The notes: a model not told the origin generated them from the letters alone. A stretch of DNA of 63,134 nt from Lachnospiraceae bacterium (GCA_024697065.1 JAILGE010000040.1:1-63134); one strand, 5' to 3'. Counted from the stretch's first letter, positions 1 to 11,410 are shown. Translations and numbers: made by a program.

Positions 1-780
1 TACGAAAGAAATGACAGCAGCATTTTAAATGCAATCCTTCACGCGGGCAGTCTCGCCAAGCTTCTCAATATGGAGGAATACTACCGTAAGATAGAGGAGT
101 ACGATCAGCAGAAGCTCAAGGAATTCAAAGAGAGCCGCATGAGGATCGAGGAGGAGAAAAAAAGACTTGAGACAGAGCAGCTGGCACTTGAGGAGCTGAA
201 AGAGGAGGCTGAGGCTGAGCGGGCGAGAGTCAGTGAAGTTGTCGAGAAGACAAAAGGCTCAATAAATGTTTACATGGCTCAGATCGAGGAGACTCAGGCT
301 GCGATAGATGCCTACGAGGCACAGATCGCAGAGAAGGAAAAAGATGTTGAATACCTCAAAAAGCTGCTTGAGGAAGAGCGTGCAAAATCAAGGCTTGCCC
401 AGAATTCAACATGGAGAGACATAAGTGAAGTGACATTTGCCGAAGGAGATAGGACTCTTCTTGCAAACATTATTTACTGCGAGGCCGGATCGGAGCCCTA
501 TGAGGGTCAGGTAGCAGTCGGAGCGGTTGTCATTAACAGGGTTCTCAGCAGTGTATTCCCGGATACGGTATCCGGAGTTATCTATGCACCGAAACAGTTT
601 TCACCCGCCGGAAGCGGAAGGCTTGCTCTCGCTCTTGCAAAGAACCAGGCGACTGCGAGCTGTTATCAGGCTGCCGATGAGGCGATGAGCGGTTATACCA
701 ATGTCGGATCGTGTGTTTATTTCCGCACTCCCATAGAGGGACTTTCCGGAATTTCCATCGGTCATCACATATTCTATTAA
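1..780 (+). CDS. Coiled-coil cell wall hydrolase with C-terminal SleB-type domain (5' end outside window)
   Basis: The reading frame is open from base 1, so the start lies upstream and at least 259 residues are present. The first ~140 residues are a long charged coiled coil; its opening ('NAILHAGSLAKLLN') resembles the hinge of PcsB-type coiled coils. From about base 447 to the stop is a Hydrolase_2/SleB-like domain with the pattern YCEAGSEPYEGQVAVGAVV; the Glu encoded at 481-483 is the expected catalytic residue of this lytic transglycosylase family. It probably cuts septal or lateral peptidoglycan outside the cell, with the coiled coil acting as a regulatory arm. SleB domains are best known from spore cortex lysis but also occur in non-sporulating Lachnospiraceae, so a germination role is not implied. 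A terminator follows directly. Confidence 0.85.
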   Translation, partial: YERNDSSILNAILHAGSLAKLLNMEEYYRKIEEYDQQKLKEFKESRMRIEEEKKRLETEQLALEELKEEAEAERARVSEVVEKTKGSINVYMAQIEETQAAIDAYEAQIAEKEKDVEYLKKLLEEERAKSRLAQNSTWRDISEVTFAEGDRTLLANIIYCEAGSEPYEGQVAVGAVVINRVLSSVFPDTVSGVIYAPKQFSPAGSGRLALALAKNQATASCYQAADEAMSGYTNVGSCVYFRTPIEGLSGISIGHHIFY

Positions 781-788
781 AATGAAAG

Positions 789-823
789 GCACCCGGAGCG
801 GAATCGCTTCGGGTGCGGTTTTA
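789..823. terminator. Bidirectional intrinsic terminator
   Basis: GCACCCGGAGCG, a GAAT loop and CGCTTCGGGTGC form a 12-bp stem with one wobble pair, followed by GGTTTTAT. It lies between two convergent genes and also has a T-rich flank when read on the minus strand (CCTTTCATTTT), so it probably ends both transcripts. Confidence 0.8.
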
Positions 824-837
824 TATAATCGTTGGCT

Positions 838-1317
838 TTATAACCCTTTATAATCAAGACATGCTTGGAATTTGTCGAATTTGTCGCGGGAGATTATGGA
901 CAGGAGATTGTTGAGCTGACGAAGGCAGGCTATCAGCTGCTCATCGGTGATAAGCCCTTCCTGCTTTGCATCAGCAAGCTCATCGAGATCCACGACCTTC
1001 CATCTGCCGCTGGGGTAGATGATGACATCTGCCAGAAGGTCGGTAACCACAAGCTCAGTACCGTCCTCCGAGAAGTCGTACTGCACGATATCGCAGTACC
1101 AGTAGAGTAATTCGCCGTCCTCACGGTAAAATTTGCTTACCTTTATCCCTTCATTCAGAAAATAGCATGAGGTTCCGTGGTCAAATTCCTCCTTGGGCCT
1201 AATGGTCTTCCAGCTGGTCAAAATATGCTCGTCGTCGCGCTCAATGATAAGATCTTTATCGAGCAGTATGTAGTCTTTTGGAATCAACCGTTTTCTGAAA
1301 ATTTTGAGATTTTCCAT
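838..1317 (-). CDS. DUF402 family nucleoside di/triphosphatase-like protein
   Basis: 159 residues with the DUF402 core: a YCDIVQYDF strand followed by TDLLADVIIYPSGRW and VVDLDELADAKQEG, where the acidic residues would bind divalent metal. Characterised relatives (Staphylococcus Ntdp) hydrolyse nucleoside tri- and diphosphates; others act as RNA-associated phosphodiesterases, so the substrate here is open. The start has a clear AGGAGG about 8 bases upstream, and a TATAAT-like -10 sits near 1347-1342 on the minus strand. It is a single gene transcribed away from the ATP synthase operon. Confidence 0.75.
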   Translation of the reverse strand: MENLKIFRKRLIPKDYILLDKDLIIERDDEHILTSWKTIRPKEEFDHGTSCYFLNEGIKVSKFYREDGELLYWYCDIVQYDFSEDGTELVVTDLLADVIIYPSGRWKVVDLDELADAKQEGLITDEQLIACLRQLNNLLSIISRDKFDKFQACLDYKGL

Positions 1318-1367
1318 ACTTTGACCTCCTAATTTAGATAAATTATAACATAGAGACGCATTTTTTA

Positions 1368-1396
1368 TAGACTTTTTTTTTCTTTTTGTTTATAAT
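1368..1396 (+). promoter_or_regulatory. Probable promoter of the ATP synthase operon
   Basis: TAGACT (-35, 1368-1373) and TATAAT (-10, 1391-1396) are 17 bp apart, about 43 bp upstream of the first atp gene. The -35 is imperfect, and the AT-rich sequence after it contains another possible -10 (TATTAT), so the exact start site is uncertain. Confidence 0.5.
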
Positions 1397-1438
1397 TAAC
1401 TTTATATTTTAGTATTATTTTGTTCGCCTGAGGAAAGA

Positions 1439-1810
1439 ATGCCGGACGTAAGGGATGTAAAGGAAAAATCAAAATCGGCCAGAAGTAAAAAGAGGGAAGA
1501 GAGCAGGGGAATCTACAGAAATCTTACTCTTATTTCCCAGTTTACTCTCTATATGCTGGTTCCCATCGGAGGCTGTAGCGCTCTCGGCTATTTCCTTGAC
1601 AAGCATTTCGGGACTTCCTTCATTATCATAATCGGATTTTTCATCGGAGCCATAGCCGGAGGACAGAGTGTATACCGGCTTGCAATGAAGATAGCCCGCG
1701 AGAAACCGCCGGAGAAGGAACACCACATAATCAACAGACGTAAGAGTAAGGCATCCCCGGATGAGAACAAAGAAAGAGCCGAGGAGAAAGACGATGATGG
1801 AATTTCTTAA
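1439..1810 (+). CDS. atpZ: AtpZ/AtpI-family small membrane protein
   Basis: 123 residues. After a basic cytoplasmic N-terminus come two hydrophobic segments separated by a short loop, with the family pattern LGYFLDKHFGTS and a Gly-rich second helix (GFFIGAIAGG). The C-terminus is long, charged and Lys/Glu-rich. Proteins of this family (ATPase_gene1) open F-type ATP synthase operons in Firmicutes and are thought to help c-ring assembly or cation supply. AGGAAAG precedes the ATG. It overlaps the next gene, as expected for translational coupling. Confidence 0.8.
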   Translation: MPDVRDVKEKSKSARSKKREESRGIYRNLTLISQFTLYMLVPIGGCSALGYFLDKHFGTSFIIIIGFFIGAIAGGQSVYRLAMKIAREKPPEKEHHIINRRKSKASPDENKERAEEKDDDGIS

Positions 1811-2282
1811 AAAAATCAATCGTACTCTTCTGGAACTCTGGTCGGGAATGATCGCTTTCGGACTTATCGCTGAGATATTTGTCCTGATCTTTTCAAAGTC
1901 GAGGCTGATCCACTCAGGAAGCCTCTGGCTCGGACTTATCATGGGGATCGCATCTTCGATCCATATGTACAAAAGCCTTGACCGCGCGCTGGATTTTCCG
2001 GAAGCCGCAGCCAAGAAAAAGATCACATTTTCATACATCATAAGATACACGGTCGTTGTACTTGCATTTGCTCTCATCTGTATTACTAAATTTTTCAATC
2101 CACTTCTCGTATTCTTAGGATATATGACACTCAAGGCAGGTGCTCTGATCCAGCCCAAAACTCATAAGATATACAATCTTATGTTTCATGAGACTGATCC
2201 GATGCCCATGACCGAGGAAGAATATAATGCAATATATTTCCCGGATGAGAACAAAAAGGAATCCGGTTCCGAAAATAAATAA
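1794..2282 (+). CDS. atpI: ATP synthase subunit I
   Basis: About 162 residues with four predicted membrane helices and a charged C-terminal tail, matching ATP synthase protein I, a chaperone-like factor for c-ring assembly. An in-frame ATG exists at 1761, but GAGGAG at 1781-1786 sits correctly for ATG 1794 (or 1797), so the later start is preferred; the gene then overlaps the end of atpZ by 17 bases. Having both an AtpZ-type and an AtpI-type protein before atpB is common in this group. Confidence 0.8.
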   Translation: MMEFLKKINRTLLELWSGMIAFGLIAEIFVLIFSKSRLIHSGSLWLGLIMGIASSIHMYKSLDRALDFPEAAAKKKITFSYIIRYTVVVLAFALICITKFFNPLLVFLGYMTLKAGALIQPKTHKIYNLMFHETDPMPMTEEEYNAIYFPDENKKESGSENK

Positions 2283-2324
2283 TGTTTTTTTGCTCTATTA
2301 TAAAAAAGGTAAGGAGGTGAAGCT

Positions 2325-3053
2325 ATGAACTATGGGATTGTGCTTGCCGATGACATCGACTTTATGGTCCACGGTATCTTCAAATACAATTTCTTCGGTC
2401 TCGGGGAAGTGTGGATCACGACAACGCATGTCTGCCTCTTGATAGTGATGCTCATCCTGATAGGATTTGCGATCGCGGCTAACAGATGTATCGCCAAGGC
2501 TAAGGATGAACCCACGGGTTTCCAGAATGTTCTGGAGCTAATAGTTGAAATGCTTGATGGCATGGTTGACAAGACCATGGGAAGAGCAGCACCGAAGTTT
2601 TACAACTACATCGGAACAATATTTATTTTTATATTGTTCAGCAACATTTCAGGCTTATTGGGACTGCGTCCGCCGACAGCCGATTACGGCACGACGCTGG
2701 CGCTCGGTATCATCACATTTGTGCTGATCCATGTCAATACGTGGACTCACAACAAGCCGATCGACATTTGGAAGGATAAGTGCTCTCCGCTTCCGCCGTG
2801 GCTGCCCATTTGGCTGCCAATCAATATCATTTCGGATATTGCGGTACCAATTTCCTTAAGCCTTCGTCTTTTCGCGAATGTGCTTTCGGGAACCGTTATG
2901 ATGGCATTGGTTTACGGACTTTTGAAGTGGGTTGCAACCGCGTGGCCGGCTGCGCTGCATGTGTACTTCGATCTGTTCTCAGGAGCGATCCAGACATATG
3001 TATTCTGTATGCTGACCATGACATACATTTCAAATGCACGTGGTGACAAGTAA
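2325..3053 (+). CDS. atpB: ATP synthase Fo subunit a
   Basis: 242 residues, strongly hydrophobic, with the family's conserved helix SLSLRLFANVLSG; the Arg there is the essential stator arginine facing the c-ring carboxylate. The polar GRAAPKFYNYIG region and the final helix (FSGAIQTYVFCMLTMTYIS) are typical of subunit a. An ideal AGGAGGTG precedes the ATG. It forms the ion half-channels of the Fo sector in the membrane. Because subunit c has Na+-type ligands, this channel presumably conducts Na+; subunit a alone does not settle that. Confidence 0.95.
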   Translation: MNYGIVLADDIDFMVHGIFKYNFFGLGEVWITTTHVCLLIVMLILIGFAIAANRCIAKAKDEPTGFQNVLELIVEMLDGMVDKTMGRAAPKFYNYIGTIFIFILFSNISGLLGLRPPTADYGTTLALGIITFVLIHVNTWTHNKPIDIWKDKCSPLPPWLPIWLPINIISDIAVPISLSLRLFANVLSGTVMMALVYGLLKWVATAWPAALHVYFDLFSGAIQTYVFCMLTMTYISNARGDK

Positions 3054-3073
3054 AAAACATAATTGGCAAGTAA

Positions 3074-3400
<327 letters not shown>

Positions 3401-3440
3401 TTGAAAGGAGAAACGAATGATACTTTTGGAAGGAGAATCA

Positions 3441-3956
3441 ATGTCCAGATTATTCGGTCTGGATCTTCAGCTCGGAGCTGACTTCTTTCTTTCCGTGATC
3501 GCTATCTTCGTTTTGTTTTTTGCATTCAGTTTTCTTCTGTTCAACCCGCTCAGAAAAATGCTTAATGAACGTAAGAAGAGGATCCACGATGAGATTCAGG
3601 AAGCTCACGACATTAAGGAAAGTGCGGACAAGACAAAGGCTAAATACGAGAGTAAGCTTGAGAACATTGACAAGGAAGCTGAAGAAATCTTAGCCAGCGC
3701 AAGAAAGCGTGCGCTTGAGAATGAGAACAGGATCGTAGCCGAGGCCCGCGAGGAGGCCGGAAGGATTTTAGATCATGCACGCAAGGAAGCTGAGCTTGAG
3801 AAGCAGAAGGCAATGGATGAAGTAAAGCGCGAGATGATCGTCATTGCTTCGATGATAGCGGAAAAGGTGGTATCGGAAAAGATCGATACGACCATTCAGG
3901 ACAAGTTGGTAGAAGATACGCTTAAGGAAATAGGTAAAAGCACATGGCAAAATTAG
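3441..3956 (+). CDS. atpF: ATP synthase Fo subunit b
   Basis: 171 residues from the preferred ATG: one N-terminal membrane helix (FFLSVIAIFVLFFAFSFLLF), the conserved FNPLRKMLNERK, then a long charged helix that dimerises into the peripheral stalk. Two in-frame starts each have a good ribosome binding site: ATG 3417 after AAAGGAG and ATG 3441 after GGAAGGAG. The later one gives the usual family N-terminus; the earlier would add eight residues. The end overlaps atpH by 13 bases. Confidence 0.9.
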   Translation: MSRLFGLDLQLGADFFLSVIAIFVLFFAFSFLLFNPLRKMLNERKKRIHDEIQEAHDIKESADKTKAKYESKLENIDKEAEEILASARKRALENENRIVAEAREEAGRILDHARKEAELEKQKAMDEVKREMIVIASMIAEKVVSEKIDTTIQDKLVEDTLKEIGKSTWQN

Positions 3957-4492
3957 TTTCCAAAACCTACGGCGAGGCTCTTTTTGAGCTTGCGCAGGAG
4001 GAAGAGAAAGCATCTGAGATGCTTGAGGAAATTCAATCAGTGCGCCAGATACTCAGGGACAATCCCGAATTCAGAAAATTGATGCTGCATCCGGGTATTC
4101 CGAAGCAGGATAAGCTCCGGATCGTCGACGAGGTTTTTAAGGGAAAGACCAGTGATGAGATAACCGGTTTTCTCAGGATCGTAGTTGACAAGGAAAGATT
4201 CGGAGATCTTGAGTCGATATTCCAGTATTTCATCGACAGGGAAAAGGAAACCCAGGGAATAGGCGTAGCGTATGTGAGTACTCCAAAGCCTCTTGACCTA
4301 GAAGGAAAGAGTATGGTACGCGATAAGCTCCTTGAGACTACGGATTTTAAGACTATCGAGATGCATTATAATGTCGATCCGAAGCTCATCGGAGGCATGG
4401 TCATCCGCATCGGAGACCGTGTTGTGGATTCGAGTATCAAGAGCAGATTGAATGATTTGACAAAGGAATTATTAGAACTCCAGTTAGGCTAG
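3944..4492 (+). CDS. atpH: ATP synthase F1 subunit delta
   Basis: 182 residues, the usual length. It begins with KLVSKTYGEALFELA, the typical delta N-terminus, and ends with a conserved IGGMVIRIGDRVVDSSIKSRL stretch. Delta links the top of the F1 hexamer to the b-subunit stalk. It starts inside the end of atpF, so the two are probably translationally coupled, which suits their 1:2 assembly into the stator. Confidence 0.93.
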   Translation: MAKLVSKTYGEALFELAQEEEKASEMLEEIQSVRQILRDNPEFRKLMLHPGIPKQDKLRIVDEVFKGKTSDEITGFLRIVVDKERFGDLESIFQYFIDREKETQGIGVAYVSTPKPLDLEGKSMVRDKLLETTDFKTIEMHYNVDPKLIGGMVIRIGDRVVDSSIKSRLNDLTKELLELQLG

Positions 4493-4523
4493 TCCGAGGC
4501 TGGAAGAAAGGTGCTGTTAGGCA

Positions 4524-6080
4524 ATGAATTTAAAACCTGAAGAAATAAGTTCTGTCATCAAGGAACAGATCAAAAGATATGCATCCACCCTTGATGTGGC
4601 CGATGTTGGTACGGTCATTCAGGTGGCGGACGGAATCGCGCGTGTTCATGGTCTTGAGAATGCCATGCAGGGAGAGCTCCTTGAGTTCCCCGGCGACATC
4701 TACGGCATGGTCTTAAACCTTGAGGAAGACAATGTCGGTGTCGTTCTTCTCGGTAACTCCAAGAACATTAACGAAGGTGACCTGGTCAAGACTACAGGAC
4801 GAGTTGTTGAGGTGCCCGTTGGCGATGCTATGCTCGGAAGAGTTGTAAATGCACTCGGCCAGCCCATCGACGGAAAAGGACCTGTACAGACAACTAAGTT
4901 CCGTAAGATAGAGAGAGTAGCCAGCGGCGTTATCACACGTAAGAGCGTTGATACTCCCCTTCAGACCGGTATTAAGGCTATCGACTCGATGATCCCCATC
5001 GGACGCGGACAACGTGAGCTCATAATCGGCGACCGTCAGACCGGCAAGACCGCTATAGCTATCGATACGATCATCAACCAGAAAGGCCAGAATGTTAAAT
5101 GTATCTATGTTGCAATAGGTCAGAAGGCTTCTACCGTTGCAAACATAGTTAAGACTCTTGAGGAGTTCGGCGCAATGGCTTATACGACCATAGTCGTATC
5201 CACAGCCAGCGACCTTGCTCCCCTGCAGTATATCGCTCCCTACTCCGGATGCGCTATCGGTGAGGAATGGATGGAGAACGGCGAGGATGTGCTTGTCATC
5301 TATGATGACCTAAGTAAGCATGCTACCGCATATCGGACGCTTAGCCTGCTCCTTCGTCGTCCGCCCGGACGTGAGGCATATCCCGGAGACGTATTCTATC
5401 TCCACTCAAGACTTCTTGAGCGAGCTGCCCGCATGAGCGAAGAGTATGGCGGAGGATCTCTTACCGCTCTTCCCATCATCGAGACGCAGGCAGGAGACGT
5501 TTCGGCATATATCCCGACAAACGTTATCTCCATTACCGACGGTCAGATCTATCTTGAGACAGAGATGTTCAACTCCGGTTTCCGTCCCGCTGTTAACGCC
5601 GGTCTTTCCGTATCCCGTGTAGGCGGTGCGGCACAGATCAAGGCTATGAAGAAGATCGCAGCGCCCATACGTACCGAGCTTGCTCAGTACAGAGAGCTTG
5701 CTTCATTCGCACAGTTCGGTTCGGAGCTTGACAATGATACCAAGGAGAAGCTTGCACAGGGCGAACGTATCAGAGAGGTATTAAAGCAGCCTCAGTATTC
5801 ACCCATGCCGGTTCAGTACCAGGTAATCATAATCTATGCAGTTACGAGAAAATACCTGCTGGATATTCCCGTAGAGGATATTACCCGCTTTGAGAAGAAG
5901 TTCTTCGATTTCCTTGATACCAAGTATCCCGAGGTTCCGGGATCGATCGCTAAGGACAAGGTTATTTCCGACCAGATCGAAGAGACTCTCAAGAAGGCTA
6001 TCGAACAGTTCAAGGTGATATTCCTTAACCCTGAGAACAGTGAGGACAGTGAGGTCAGCGAGGACAATGCTGAGCAGTAA
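4524..6080 (+). CDS. atpA: ATP synthase F1 subunit alpha
   Basis: 518 residues. The N-terminal beta-barrel is followed by the P-loop GDRQTGKT and the conserved alpha segments [19 protein letters not shown] and [20 protein letters not shown], which carries the arginine finger. Alpha alternates with beta in the catalytic hexamer and holds non-catalytic nucleotide sites. The C-terminal tail is acidic and Ser/Glu-rich (EDSEVSED), slightly longer than typical. Confidence 0.97.
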   Translation: MNLKPEEISSVIKEQIKRYASTLDVADVGTVIQVADGIARVHGLENAMQGELLEFPGDIYGMVLNLEEDNVGVVLLGNSKNINEGDLVKTTGRVVEVPVGDAMLGRVVNALGQPIDGKGPVQTTKFRKIERVASGVITRKSVDTPLQTGIKAIDSMIPIGRGQRELIIGDRQTGKTAIAIDTIINQKGQNVKCIYVAIGQKASTVANIVKTLEEFGAMAYTTIVVSTASDLAPLQYIAPYSGCAIGEEWMENGEDVLVIYDDLSKHATAYRTLSLLLRRPPGREAYPGDVFYLHSRLLERAARMSEEYGGGSLTALPIIETQAGDVSAYIPTNVISITDGQIYLETEMFNSGFRPAVNAGLSVSRVGGAAQIKAMKKIAAPIRTELAQYRELASFAQFGSELDNDTKEKLAQGERIREVLKQPQYSPMPVQYQVIIIYAVTRKYLLDIPVEDITRFEKKFFDFLDTKYPEVPGSIAKDKVISDQIEETLKKAIEQFKVIFLNPENSEDSEVSEDNAEQ

Positions 6081-6104
6081 GCTGTCCGGAATGAGGTAAT
6101 TACT

Positions 6105-6956
6105 ATGGCATCAATGCGCGATATTAAACGCCGGAGGTCAAGTATTCAGGGAACACAGCAGATTACAAAGGCAATGAAGCTGGTTTCTACCGTAAAGCTT
6201 CAGAGAGCCAGATCGGCTGCTGAGAAATCCAAGTATTACTTTGACAGTATGTACCGCACTGTGAACAGTATTCTTTCACGTGTGGGACATATCGAGCACA
6301 GATACCTTGTACCCGGAGACTCTCCGAGAAAGGCTGTGGTCGTGATAACCTCTAACCGAGGGTTAGCCGGCGGATACAATTCCAATGTGGTTAAACTGGT
6401 CACGAGAAATGATGCTCTTAAGAAAGAAGACCTTGATATATACTGTATCGGAAACAAAGGACGTGAGACATTGGCAAGGCATGGTTACACGATCCGTGAG
6501 GACCTTCCCGATGTTATAGAAGATCCGTTATATTCCGAGGTGAACGCTCTTACCGCCAGACTCCTTGAGTCTTTTGAAAAAGGTGAGATCGGAGAGATAT
6601 ATCTGGCTTATACTTTCTTTAAAAATACGGTCAGTCAGGAACCAAGGCTTATCAAACTCCTTCCGGTCGTTCCGGAGGAGAGCGAGAGTGAGTCCAATGC
6701 GATTATGAATTTCGAGCCCGAGGACGTCGAAGCGATAGAGATGATCATTCCCAAGTATATCAGCAGTCTGATATACGGCGGACTGAAAGAGGCTATCGCC
6801 AGTGAAAACGGTGCAAGAATGCAGGCGATGGACAATGCTACGAGCAATGCGGAGGAGATGATAGACAAGCTGTCTCTCATGTACAACAGAGCTCGTCAGG
6901 GATCCATCACACAGGAACTCACAGAGATCATCGCCGGTTCCGAGGCGATCAGCTGA
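6105..6956 (+). CDS. atpG: ATP synthase F1 subunit gamma
   Basis: 283 residues. The N-terminal helix (MRDIKRRRSSIQGTQQITKAMKLVS region) and the C-terminal helix (AMDNATSNAEEMIDKLSL, then YNRARQGSITQELTEI) together form the central rotor coiled coil; the middle is a Rossmann-like domain that includes SNRGLAGGYN. Length and motifs are normal. It couples c-ring rotation to the catalytic sites. Confidence 0.97.
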   Translation: MASMRDIKRRRSSIQGTQQITKAMKLVSTVKLQRARSAAEKSKYYFDSMYRTVNSILSRVGHIEHRYLVPGDSPRKAVVVITSNRGLAGGYNSNVVKLVTRNDALKKEDLDIYCIGNKGRETLARHGYTIREDLPDVIEDPLYSEVNALTARLLESFEKGEIGEIYLAYTFFKNTVSQEPRLIKLLPVVPEESESESNAIMNFEPEDVEAIEMIIPKYISSLIYGGLKEAIASENGARMQAMDNATSNAEEMIDKLSLMYNRARQGSITQELTEIIAGSEAIS

Positions 6957-6996
6957 TCAGTTAAGGCCGCTTAGGGCGGTAGAAATGAGGTTATAA

Positions 6997-8394
<1,398 letters not shown>

Positions 8395-8414
8395 GAGGGA
8401 AAGAATTACCTGTT

Positions 8415-8813
8415 ATGGCAGATACATTTGCACTTAGGATCATCACTCCCGATAAAGTCTTTTATGAAGGCGATGTGGAGATGGTGGAATTTAATACAAC
8501 GGAAGGTGGGGTCGGGATTTATAAGAATCACGAGCCCATGACCGTTATCATCAGACCCGGTGTAATAACCATTACCGAGCCTGAGGGAGAGAAAAGGGCC
8601 GCTTTACACGCAGGCTTTGTTGAGATCCTTCAGGATAAGGTTACGATACTCGCAGAGAGCATTGAATGGCCGGATGAGATCGATGTTGAACGTGCACAGT
8701 CTGCTGAGGAGCGTGCTCGTGAGAGGATCGCATCTAAAGCCGGAGATGTTGACATTGACAGAGCGTCCATCGCTCTGCAGAGGGCGCTTGCGCGTATCAA
8801 CTGTCTGAAGTGA
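8415..8813 (+). CDS. atpC: ATP synthase F1 subunit epsilon
   Basis: 132 residues: an N-terminal beta-sandwich (LRIITPDKVFYEGDVEMVEF) followed by two C-terminal helices (DVERAQSAEERARERI and later). Epsilon binds gamma and the c-ring and can inhibit ATP hydrolysis through its C-terminal helices. No terminator follows: the next gene starts on a GTG that overlaps this stop codon, so transcription probably continues. Confidence 0.93.
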   Translation: MADTFALRIITPDKVFYEGDVEMVEFNTTEGGVGIYKNHEPMTVIIRPGVITITEPEGEKRAALHAGFVEILQDKVTILAESIEWPDEIDVERAQSAEERARERIASKAGDVDIDRASIALQRALARINCLK

Positions 8814-11410
8814 GAAGCAGTACTAGGTCCCCGAAGAGGGGTGTAATTTCTAAAAGCGTTATCAGAGTCGTCTATTGTGCGGCTGTATTTCTGATTGCGC
8901 TTTTTTTATTGAGTTCCCTTATGAACAGAGGTAATACGGATATGACCATGGAAATGGCACCGGCGTCATTCCCATCCGTTGCCTTTGAATATAACGGAAT
9001 GATCTACAATCGTATGCACGGTTACAAAACCGAGATGGAGATCAGTCGTATGCGCAGCCAGATCACGCCCCTGGGAGAAGACAGGAAGCTTACTCTGGCA
9101 GTGGATACTTACGGGAAAGATATAGCAGGACTCAGATTCCGTGTCAGATCTCTTGCGGACAAGCGGCTGATAGAAGATACGGAAGTCCTCAATTATGTTA
9201 AAAACGATGGCCGTATCACTGCGGATATAGTATTAAAGGATCTTCTGGAGGAAGACAGGGAATATTCTCTTTGCGTTATCCTTACGGATGAGGCTAACAG
9301 AGATATATATTTTTATACAACTCTCTATGTGAAGAAAGATACGTCCTTTGAGGAAAAGCTTGAGTTTGTCTATAACTTTAATGAACTGACCTTTGACAGG
9401 AGCGGTGAGGCACAAAAGCTGGTCACATATCTTGAAAGCAATGAGGAAGGTGACAACTCTACATATCAGAAGGTTAATATCCATTCAAGTCTTGATCAGA
9501 TATGCTGGGGAACACTTAAAGTAAGCAGGCTGACGAAGCCGGAAGCAGAGATATATGTCAATGACGAAGATACTGCGGTGATAAAGCTTAATTACATTGT
9601 TACTGTTCCCGAGAATGACAAGACCTGGGAATATTACGTTAATGAAAGTTTCAGACTGAGACCCGGCGAGGGCAGGATGTTCCTTCTCGATTATGAAAGG
9701 ACAATGGATCAGATCTTTGATACCGAGGAAGGTGTTCTCGCTAACAATAAGATCGTACTGGGAATCTCCGATAAGAATGTGAACATGATGGAAAGCGAGG
9801 ATGGAGACAGACTTGCTTTCGTTAATGCAGGACGTCTCTATGTTTATCATATCAGTGAAAACAGACTGGCTTATGTTTTCGGATTCTATAATGATGACCT
9901 GACAGACAGGCGAGAGACCTGTCGCGATAATGATATAAGGATATTCAGTGTGGATGAAACCGGTAATGTTCGATTTATAGTATATGGCTATATGAACTGC
10001 GGTATCCACGAGGGAGAAAACGGGATATCCGTATATTATTATGACAGTACACTGAATTCCGTAGAGGAGGAAGTATTCATTCCCTATTACGGAGATTGTG
10101 AATTTTTAAATTATGATGTGGCCAGACAGGCATACGCCAACGGCAAGAAAAACGGTTACTTCTATATCGACGGTAATTTCTTCAATATAAACCTTGAGAC
10201 CGGTGAAACATCGGTCATCGCTTCGGACCTCGCAAGAGAAGATATCTGTGCGGCGGAAGACGGAAGCATGGTGGCATGGATAGATTCGGGTGACAGATTT
10301 GATGCCCAGGGTATGCATCTGTTAAATGCCAAGACGGGAACGGAGAGGGTATTAAATGCGGAGTCCGGTGACAGGATCATGCCGGTGGGATTTTTTGGGA
10401 ATGATGTCATCTACGGTCTGGCAGCAAAAAAAGATATCACCGTCGATGCGTCGGGACATACTGTATTTCCCATGTACTGCCTGAGGATCAGAGATGAGAG
10501 TGGAGATCTCATCAAGGAATACCGCAATGAAGGAATATATGTGACACAGGTTGAAGCCGGTAACGGTATATACACTTTAAAGCGTGCCAGATATGAAAAC
10601 GGCGTTCTTGATCCGGTATCCGACGACAGGCTCCTTGATAATTCCACTCCGGAATACGGAAGGAATAGCATAGAACTTGCGGTTACGGATGCATATGAAA
10701 CCATAACACAGATAGCTTTGAAGAAGGCTACGGATCCCGAAACTCTCAGGATCATGAATCCCAAGCAGATCGTTTACGAGGGCGAGAGAAGTGCGGATCT
10801 TTATGATAAGGAAGATGATGAAGAAAAGTATTTCTGCTATGTAAGAGGAAGCCTTGTTGATATCTATGATGAGTTGTATGAAGCGGTCAATACCGTAAAG
10901 GATGGCGGATTGGTGAGATGCTCCGGAGGGATCACACTTTACAGAAAGAGACCCCTACCTGAGAAAAATCAGATAATGGCCATTGATTCCTTCAGGACTG
11001 ATGATAAGTGGATCAGTGATACCATGTCACCTGAAGAATATTCACTCACGGTTTGCCTGGATACCATTCTTTATTTTGAAGGCAAAGCAGGTGAATCTGC
11101 CATGACGGGAGAGGCAGTGACTTCCGGAATGAATGCGGAAGAGATCCTTTCGGACAGACTTCCCGGTATCGAGACTGCGGATTTAAGCGGATGTTCCGTA
11201 GATGTGCTGCTTTATTATCTTGCCCAGGACATCCCTGTCATCGTAAAAACCGATGGTGCATATGTAATGCTTACGGGGTATAATATGAATGAATTGGTTG
11301 TGGCCGATCCTCTTACCGGAGAGATAGGTAAGAAGAGCATGGCAGAGTGTGAGGCAATATTTGCTTCATCGGGTAACAGATTTTTAACTTACGTAAGCAG
11401 AGAAGATTAA
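8810..11410 (+). CDS. Large membrane-anchored extracellular protein with propeller-like body and C39-like C-terminus
   Basis: 866 residues from a GTG that overlaps the atpC stop; no strong ribosome binding site, so translational coupling is likely. A basic N-terminus and one membrane helix (about residues 17-38) are followed by a long extracellular part with many beta-strand repeats of the form 'FxxNDVIYGLAAKKD', suggesting a WD/propeller-like fold. The last ~100 residues (LSGCSVDVLLYYLAQDIPVI, then GAYVMLTGYNMNELVVADP) resemble a C39/papain-like peptidase fold, but the usual GH-VV-TGYD His is replaced by Ala-Tyr, so it is probably not an active peptidase. Downstream neighbours are peptidoglycan enzymes, suggesting a role at the cell wall. 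I do not recognise a named family. Confidence 0.75.
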   Translation: MRSSTRSPKRGVISKSVIRVVYCAAVFLIALFLLSSLMNRGNTDMTMEMAPASFPSVAFEYNGMIYNRMHGYKTEMEISRMRSQITPLGEDRKLTLAVDTYGKDIAGLRFRVRSLADKRLIEDTEVLNYVKNDGRITADIVLKDLLEEDREYSLCVILTDEANRDIYFYTTLYVKKDTSFEEKLEFVYNFNELTFDRSGEAQKLVTYLESNEEGDNSTYQKVNIHSSLDQICWGTLKVSRLTKPEAEIYVNDEDTAVIKLNYIVTVPENDKTWEYYVNESFRLRPGEGRMFLLDYERTMDQIFDTEEGVLANNKIVLGISDKNVNMMESEDGDRLAFVNAGRLYVYHISENRLAYVFGFYNDDLTDRRETCRDNDIRIFSVDETGNVRFIVYGYMNCGIHEGENGISVYYYDSTLNSVEEEVFIPYYGDCEFLNYDVARQAYANGKKNGYFYIDGNFFNINLETGETSVIASDLAREDICAAEDGSMVAWIDSGDRFDAQGMHLLNAKTGTERVLNAESGDRIMPVGFFGNDVIYGLAAKKDITVDASGHTVFPMYCLRIRDESGDLIKEYRNEGIYVTQVEAGNGIYTLKRARYENGVLDPVSDDRLLDNSTPEYGRNSIELAVTDAYETITQIALKKATDPETLRIMNPKQIVYEGERSADLYDKEDDEEKYFCYVRGSLVDIYDELYEAVNTVKDGGLVRCSGGITLYRKRPLPEKNQIMAIDSFRTDDKWISDTMSPEEYSLTVCLDTILYFEGKAGESAMTGEAVTSGMNAEEILSDRLPGIETADLSGCSVDVLLYYLAQDIPVIVKTDGAYVMLTGYNMNELVVADPLTGEIGKKSMAECEAIFASSGNRFLTYVSRED

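Noticed and set aside
1-780. Spore germination cortex hydrolase
   Set aside because: The SleB-like domain is joined to a PcsB-type coiled coil and the window lacks the usual sporulation neighbours; a vegetative role is more likely.
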